Shown here piece after piece: positions 58,324 to 64,000 of a DNA stretch of 64,000 nt. The stretch is from the NCBI GenBank assembly GCA_039090855.1, contig CM077024.1, positions 69,285,594 to 69,349,593 of the forward strand. Direction: 5' to 3'. Source of the DNA: Macrothele yani (Eukaryota > Arthropoda > Arachnida > Araneae > Macrothelidae). How positions within the stretch are numbered: the stretch's first letter is position 1; every line of letters starts with the position of its first letter. The notes under the pieces were generated by a model that saw only the letters and a list, made by a program, of their open reading frames with translations, was not told the origin of the DNA and did no database searches. The position numbers and the translations under genes were made by a program.

Positions 58324-58482
58324 GTCCCTAATTTAGAGTCACTGGTTCCAGGGAAGGGAAACAGCCAGTGCCGTAAGACAAACACAACACCCATGCCTGA
58401 CCGGGATTCGAACCCGGACCCCTTACGGACGAATGATCAGAGGCCAGCGCCTTAGACCACTGTGCCACCGGGGCGGCCCTTT
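58324..58482 (-). mobile_element. tRNA-derived SINE, 3' end replaced by a foldback
   Basis: Normal family sequence from GTCCCTAATTTAGAGTCACT to the head TGTGCCACCGGGGCGG, in reverse orientation. The usual 3' sequence (CTCACGGTGGTCGTTAAACC and A tail) is missing, and the palindrome at 58263-58323 takes its place. Confidence 0.9.
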
Positions 58483-58742
58483 TAGACTGTCCGGCGCGCG
58501 ATATATTTCGACGACCAATAAGGAATGAACGACTTCATATGAGATTTGCGCTGCATAACGTTTCCTATTTAAATAAACTATTCTTATTAATTTAAAATTG
58601 TTCTATCGGCACAACTGGATACTAGCACGCTTCAACCCTGTTCAGGTAAATGCGAATGTTGTTCACCACTGAAAAATCCGGTAAAATATCCGTTGGTATG
58701 CACAGTTCAGTTCAGCTGCTAGAGCTGGGAGCAAGGTCTCTT

Positions 58743-58744
<2 letters not shown>

Positions 58745-58791
<47 letters not shown>
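58745..58791. repeat. Poly-T tract of about 47 nt
   Basis: An unbroken T run with no SINE or LINE 3' end recognised beside it. Confidence 0.95.
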
Positions 58792-59176
58792 CTTTGTTTC
58801 ACTTAATTTCCTCTGCTGTGTGCAAACTGAAAGAATGTACTCACCTCACTTTTGGTTCTTTTACCTTATACAGAGTCTATACATGTCTAATTTCTAATGT
58901 TCAGGACTTCCTTTGATTTCCAACTTTTTTTTCTTTTTTTTTTTATTGGGGGTATGTCTATGGCAGTTTGAAATTTTAAAACCTCAGCCATAGTTTGAAA
59001 TGCGCCGAAATAAAAGTTTGGTAAATTCCAGAAGTAGGAAGTTCATCTTTTTCTGCTGTTTTTTCCAAAGTATTTTACAAAAACGTTGGGAACAAATCTT
59101 TGATATGTGATGGTAATCTCAGTTTATATCAGTGGGAATGCAATTCGGGAGCAGGTCGTAGCATCCCTGCTGTTGT
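58792..59176. other. No feature identified
   Basis: T-rich stretch before the minisatellite. Confidence 0.4.
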
Positions 59177-60814
59177 TGAAGATCATATGCCAGTACCTAG
59201 CGCTGCTCCATTTCAGAGATCAGCTTACACCAATTGATTTAGCGCTGAAGATCATATGCCAGTACCTAGCGCTGCTCCATTTCAGAGATCAGATTACACC
59301 AAATGATTTAGCGCTGATGATCATATGCCAGTAACTAGCACTGCTCCATTTCAGAGATCAGCTTACACCAATTGATTTAGCGCTGAAGATCATATGAAGA
59401 TCATAGTACCTAGCGCTGCTCCATTTCAGAGATCAGATTACACCAACGATATAGCGCTGAAGATCCTATGAAGATCATATGCCAGTACCTAGCGCTGCTC
59501 CATTTTAGAGATCAGCTTACACCAATTGATTTAGCGCTGAAGATCATATGCCAGTACCTAGCGCTGCTCCATTTCAGAGATCAGATTGCATCAATTGATT
59601 TAGCGCTGAAGATCATATGCCAGTACCTAGCGCTGCTCCATTTTAGAGATCAGCTTACACCAATTGATTTAGCGCTGAAGATCATATGCCAGTACCTAGT
59701 GCTCCTCCATTTCAGAGATCAGATTGCATCAATTGATTTAGCGCTGAAGATCATATCAAGATCATATGCAGTACATAGCGCTGCTCCATTTCAGAGATCA
59801 GCTTACACCAATTGATTTAGCGCTGAAGATCATATGAACATCATATGCCAGTACCTAGTGCTCCTCCATTTCAGAGATCAGCTTACACCAATTGATTTAG
59901 CGCTGAAGATCATATCAAGATCATATGCCAGTACCTAGCGCTGCTCCATTTCACAGATCAGATTACACCAATTGATTTAGCGGTGAAGATCATATGAACA
60001 TCATATGCCAGTACCTAGCGCTGCTCCATTTCAGAGATCAGCTTACACCAATTCATTTAGCGCTGAAGATCATTTGAAGATCATATGCCAGTACCTAGCG
60101 CTGCTTCATTTCACAGATCAGATTACACCAATTGATTTAGCGGTGAAGATCGTATGAAGATCTTATGCCAGTACCTAGCGCTGCTCCATTTCAGAGATCA
60201 GCTTACACCAATTTATTTAGCGCTGTAGATCATATGAAGATTATATGCCAGTACCTAGCGTTGCTCTATTTCAGAGATCAGCAATTGATTTAGCGCTGAA
60301 GATCATATGCCAGTACCTAGCGCTGCTCCATTTCAGAGATCAGCTTACACCAATTGATTTAGCGCTGAAGATCATATGCCAGTAACTAGCGCTGCTCCAT
60401 TTCAGAGATCAGCTTACACCAATTGATTTAGCACTGAAGATCATATGCCAGTACCTAGCGCTGCTCCATATCAGATATCAGCTTACACCAATTGATTTGG
60501 CGCTGAATATCATATGAAGATCATATGCCAGTACCTAGCGCTGCTCAATTTCAGAGATCAGCTTACACCATTTGATTTAGCGCTGAAGATCATATGAAGA
60601 TCATATGCCAGTGCCTAGCGCTGCTCCATTTCAGTGATCAGTTTACACCAATTGATTTAGCGCTGTAGATCATATGAAGATCATATGCCAGTACCTAGCG
60701 CTGCTCCATTTCAGAGATCAGCTTACACCAATTAATTTAGCGCTAAAGATCATATGAAGATCATATGCCAGTACCTAGCGCTGCTCCATTTCAGAGATCA
60801 GCATACACCAATTG
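59177..60814. repeat. 22-copy minisatellite, 69/80-bp units
   Basis: Unit core: CAGTACCTAGCGCTGCTCC, TTTCAGAGATCAGCTTACAC, CAATTGATTTAGCGCTGAAG, ATCATATGC. Core starts are at 59191, 59260, 59329, then up to 60769. Units are 69 bp in the left part and 80 bp from about 59690 to 60249 and again from 60449, where an extra AAGATCATATG is present. The 69-bp spacing is a multiple of three and gives a spurious open frame. Confidence 0.97.
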
Positions 60815-61480
60815 CGTGAGCGATGACTTTCTCATTCTCGATATTTAGGTTCACATACTTAGTAGAGAGAGTTCTCTGGATTCGCCTTACGATCTGAGTA
60901 ACTCACATCGCTCTTCTGAACAGCAGTAATTAGGCTACGATGTTTCCCAAAGCAGTAGCATTGACTGAAATGTTTTGCTGTTAGGGCTAGAATAATCTCC
61001 CTGAATTTGAATTTTCTTGTTTTCTAGTAAAATACCTCTTTTATCAGAAATAATTCCCCTTCCTAGTCTTATTACCGTTAACAGCTCATAAAGACATAGG
61101 TATATTTCTCTGTTTCTCCTTTAGACAGTATTTTGTTTTACTCTCGAACAGTTTTTGACCCACTAGAGTTCTTGCATTCGCGAAGCCTGGACGTACAATT
61201 ATATGGGTTGTCGAGTGCACATGGAGTAATACAAGAAAATTTAGCTTAAATCATTTTCTACCGGACGTACATTTAATCTTACTGAAAAGTATGCAGTTAA
61301 TCTTACTGAAAAGTTGCATCAGATAGCAACTTACTTTATGCCCTTTCACTAATGCATGACGCGGTCAAAGTGATGAACGTATGTTGACAGTTACAATCAC
61401 GAGAATGTTTCTGGAAAACTAACGGGACTTCTTTTACCACCTTCGCAATTTTATTTCACTTGAATAAAATGCGGACACTG
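60815..61480. other. No feature identified
   Basis: No coding or repeat signal recognised. Confidence 0.4.
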
Positions 61481-62056
61481 CGTAGTTCATACCGGGTGCT
61501 CAAATCTTGCCCATGTTTTCTAACATCTGCGGAGTGATTTGTGCAAATGCTGCTGTACGCAGGTTACTGTAGCATGTCCAGGTGTGGTCCTGACGATACT
61601 GTACGATCAGGACCATATCTGGACGTGCTACAAATCTTCTTGTTACCACAACTGGATAACGATGTCATTTACAGAAAGACTGGATAACGATGTCATTTAC
61701 AGAAAGACTGGATAACGATGTCATTTACACCCGGCGGATAACGATGTCATTTACAGCCAGACTGGATAACGATGTCATTTTATACCTCACTGGTCACTGG
61801 AAGTCAGGAACTTCCTCAACAACACATTCAGTGACAACTGGTATGGCCGCAATGGCACTATTCCGGGACATGCCAACAGCCCGAATCTCACTCCCCGATT
61901 TCTTCGAGTGGGGGTTTGTGAAGAACATCGTCTGCGCACGAAGGATCTCAACGCCTGGATGACTGGAAAGTGAAAATTTCTGCAGAGTTCGCACAAATCA
62001 GTCCACAGATATTAGAAAACACGTCGCAAGAATTGAGCACCCAGTATGAACTCTGC
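61481..62056 (+). mobile_element. Small DDE-transposon remnant with inverted ends
   Basis: GCGTAGTTCATACCGGGTGCTC (61481-61502) and the complement of 62035-62056 agree at 19 of 22 positions, suggesting terminal repeats. Inside is a transposase C-terminal remnant, RISLPDFFEWGFVKNIVCAR (family pattern SPDLTPxDFFLWG, about 61870-61935), continuing after a frameshift as LDDWKVKISAEFAQISPQIL. Most of the transposase is missing and a 28-bp tandem repeat lies upstream. Superfamily IS630-Tc1-mariner in the broad sense. Confidence 0.6.
61651..61777. repeat. Five-copy 28-bp tandem repeat
   Basis: Unit ACTGGATAACGATGTCATTT plus ACAGAAAG, five copies with the fourth altered (CGGCGGATAAC). Confidence 0.92.
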
Positions 62057-62207
62057 CGTGTTCGCAAAAATGGGTCATATCAAAACAAAGGGCCTTGACA
62101 AACTCCCATTTTTGAAGGTAATTTCTGCCAAATATTGACTTATTATATCTGTTACAAGCCGTACCACAACATTTTTAAATTATCCCTACCCAAACAGATC
62201 ATCTTGT

Positions 62208-64000
62208 ATCATCATCATCATCATCATTGTCAACCATTATCAATCCACTGCTGGACGAAGGTCTCCCCAAGTTTCCTCCACAACGGTCTGTCTTGTGCCA
62301 GTCTCCTCCATGTCACCCCTGCATACTTTCGAATTTCATCCACCCATCTCCCATGTGGTCTTCTTCTGGGTCTTTTCCTGTCCCTTGGAATCCAATCTAA
62401 AATTTCGGCTGTCCATCGATGGTCTGTTCTTCTGGCAGTATGTCCAGCCCATTGCCATTTCAGGGATTTAACTCTGATCATGATGTCTTCCACTCTTGTC
62501 ATTTTTCGGATCCACGTGTTCCTCTTCTTATCTCTCCTGGTTACAATAAGCATGCACCTCTGCATGCTTCTTTGAGTTGTCTGTAGCCTTTGTATGTCTC
62601 TTTTAGCTAAGGTCCACGTCTCTGCACCATACGTAAGCACAGGAAGGATGCATTGATCAAACACTTTTCTTTTAAGACATAATGGCATATTGCTCTTGAA
62701 AATTATGCTGTTTCTTCCAAAAGCTCTCCAGGCAAGTTTTGTACGCCGATTAATTTCTTCACCAATGTGACACTCACTTGATATCTGCTGTCCAAGATAA
62801 ATGTACGTGTCTGTTATCTCCAGCTTTTCTCCATCAATCGATAAATCTTCATTTCTTGTAAAAGCATTGAACATCCCTTTTGTCTTCTGAAAGTTCACTT
62901 TTAATCCCACTTCTTTACTCTTGTCAGCAAGTTCCTGTATCATACTCTGTAGCTGTGATGGGGTAGTTGCAAAAATGACTATATCATCAGCAAAACGAAG
63001 GTGGGTTAGATAATCTCCATTAATCTTTATCCCCTTGTTTTCCCAGCTCAGCGACTGAAAAACACCCTCCAATGTGGCATTAAAGAGCTTCGGAGATATG
63101 GTGTCACCTTGTCTCACTCCCTTTCCAATTTTTACGTGTGTTGTATTTTCAAACAGCCTAATCTTTGCACTTGTATTTTCATAGATGTTATTAATAATAT
63201 TAATGTATGCATCTTCAATACCGCAGGTTTTCAGAGCCATTGTAACTGCTGATGGTTTCACCGAATCAAAGGCTTTTTCATAATCGATAAAAGCCATGCA
63301 CGATGGAAGTTCATATTCCCTCGCTCTTTCAATTAGTTCTCTCAGCACGTGGATATGATCTATTGTGCTGTAGCCACTCCTGAATCCAGCTTGTTCTCTC
63401 GGTTGAGCCATGTCCAGTGTTACCTTCAAGCGGTGTGAAAGAACTTTAGTGAAGATTTTATAAACTACTGATAGGAGGCTGATAGGTCTGTAGTTTCCGA
63501 GATCCTCAATGTCACCTTTCTTATGTAGCAGGATCATTGTAGCGGTGTTCCAATCCTCAGGAATTTTTCCTTCATTAAGGCATCGAGTGAAAATTTGGGC
63601 GAGTACTGTTTCGATTTCTCCACTTGCTTCTTGTATGATGTCTACAGTAATTCCATCTTCTCCTGGAGCTTTTCCCCGCTTCATGTTCTTGATTGCATGT
63701 GCAACTTCTGCTGGAAGGACTGGAGGAACTCTGGTACTGGTCTCTTTCATGATGTCTGGAGTGCATGTATCATCCCTTTCATATAATTTGGAGTAGAAAT
63801 CTTTCACTCTTGTCACAATTTCGCCTCTATTTCTTGTTACAGAACCATCTTCTTTTCTCAGTGCCATAATCTGTTTTCTTCCCTTACTGAGATGTCCCTT
63901 TGCTATCTTTAGGCTTTGGTTGTTTTCAATTGCTTTCCTCACTAGTTCACAGTTGAATTTTCTTACGTCTTCAGTGATACTTTTTCTTACTGTCTTGCAT
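62208..64000 (-). mobile_element. RTE-like LINE, copy 3, runs off the window
   Basis: The minus-strand 3' end is marked by a CATCATCATCATCATCATTG run (the ATG tail) at 62208-62228, then the coding region to the window edge. Its 5' end and left target duplication lie outside, so length and truncation cannot be judged. Confidence 0.93.
62230..64000 (-). CDS. RTE reverse transcriptase ORF, open to window edge (partial)
   Basis: An uninterrupted frame of about 590 codons; the true start lies beyond the window, so no start is assigned. Counting from the codon at 63942 (a GTG, internal), RT motifs are: GKAPGEDGITVD 90-101, YRPISLL 151-157, QAGFRSG 184-190, AFIDYEKAFD 217-226 (catalytic Asp 220), RQGDTISPKLF 277-287, LRFADD 315-320 (catalytic Asp pair). 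Then follow YLGQQIS, TYGAETW and a Trp/Arg-rich C-terminal tail ending QQWIDNG. The N-terminal endonuclease domain would be outside the window. The protein would make element cDNA at the nicked target and would also be the candidate source of trans-acting RT. Unlike copies 1 and 2 it shows no stop or frameshift. Confidence 0.93.
   Translation of the reverse strand, partial: CKTVRKSITEDVRKFNCELVRKAIENNQSLKIAKGHLSKGRKQIMALRKEDGSVTRNRGEIVTRVKDFYSKLYERDDTCTPDIMKETSTRVPPVLPAEVAHAIKNMKRGKAPGEDGITVDIIQEASGEIETVLAQIFTRCLNEGKIPEDWNTATMILLHKKGDIEDLGNYRPISLLSVVYKIFTKVLSHRLKVTLDMAQPREQAGFRSGYSTIDHIHVLRELIERAREYELPSCMAFIDYEKAFDSVKPSAVTMALKTCGIEDAYINIINNIYENTSAKIRLFENTTHVKIGKGVRQGDTISPKLFNATLEGVFQSLSWENKGIKINGDYLTHLRFADDIVIFATTPSQLQSMIQELADKSKEVGLKVNFQKTKGMFNAFTRNEDLSIDGEKLEITDTYIYLGQQISSECHIGEEINRRTKLAWRAFGRNSIIFKSNMPLCLKRKVFDQCILPVLTYGAETWTLAKRDIQRLQTTQRSMQRCMLIVTRRDKKRNTWIRKMTRVEDIMIRVKSLKWQWAGHTARRTDHRWTAEILDWIPRDRKRPRRRPHGRWVDEIRKYAGVTWRRLAQDRPLWRKLGETFVQQWIDNG

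Noticed and set aside
59468..59815. 115-codon open frame with 23-residue repeats
   Set aside because: Produced by the 69-bp minisatellite period; the frame breaks where units become 80 bp.

Overview
This is an AT-rich eukaryotic intergenic window, built almost entirely of transposable elements, their debris and tandem repeats. I found no convincing host gene, exon, tRNA, rRNA or bacterial-type feature. The mix points to an invertebrate: RTE-like LINEs with trinucleotide tails, Penelope-like elements (PLEs) with GIY-YIG endonuclease, Tc1/mariner DDE transposons, a tRNA-derived SINE in many copies, and an LTR miniature element. A chelicerate or other arthropod is my best guess, but that is inference and I could not test it.

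Layout. 1-2.1 kb: decayed minus-strand ORF of a dispersed family. 2.1-7.8 kb: AT-rich DNA with a Tc1 fragment (4.96-5.47 kb) and a short internally deleted RTE derivative (6.27-6.57 kb). 7.8-11.4 kb: a mariner remnant whose terminal inverted repeats now lie about 3.5 kb apart, separated by a ~154-bp satellite in which nearly every unit carries a CTCF-core-like CCCCTGGTGG motif. 11.7-13.5 kb: Tc1 fragment, RTE fragment, two SINEs. 14.3-16.5 kb: a 146-bp tandem family bounded by 13-bp inverted repeats and split by a 605-bp TTAA-flanked foldback MITE. 16.5-21.1 kb: nothing identifiable.

21.1-29.5 kb is the richest part. Two PLE copies lie head to head. The minus copy holds a SINE with an 11-bp target site duplication (TSD). 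The plus copy is interrupted in its 5' terminal repeat by a complete 3.2-kb RTE element (11-bp TSD) and in its reverse-transcriptase region by a 591-bp TRIM-type LTR element. The TRIM has a 12-nt primer-binding site matching the tRNA-Lys(UUU) 3' end, a polypurine tract, and a 72-nt tRNA-like sequence inside each LTR. The RTE copy also carries a 23-bp stretch identical to part of the PLE it sits in, absent from its two sister copies here.

29.5-37.4 kb: SINEs, a possible MITE and a broken Tc1 element. 37.5-39.6 kb: a second, unrelated PLE family, again head to head and with an 11-bp flanking repeat. 39.6-47.2 kb: mostly unassigned DNA with SINEs and one more decayed dispersed ORF. 47.25-48.8 kb: a Tc1 element with only two lesions seen. 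48.8-49.9 kb: a near-perfect ~0.97-kb palindrome flanked by a 16-bp direct repeat. 51.6-58.5 kb: SINEs, a 5'-truncated RTE copy with a 12-bp TSD, and a LINE 3' fragment. 59.2-60.8 kb: 22-copy minisatellite. 61.5-62.1 kb: transposase fragment. 62.2-64 kb: an RTE copy on the minus strand with an uninterrupted reading frame running off the window edge, the only apparently intact coding region here.

The features do not form a pathway. They record nested insertion and can be dated relative to one another: PLE first, then RTE, SINE and TRIM into it.
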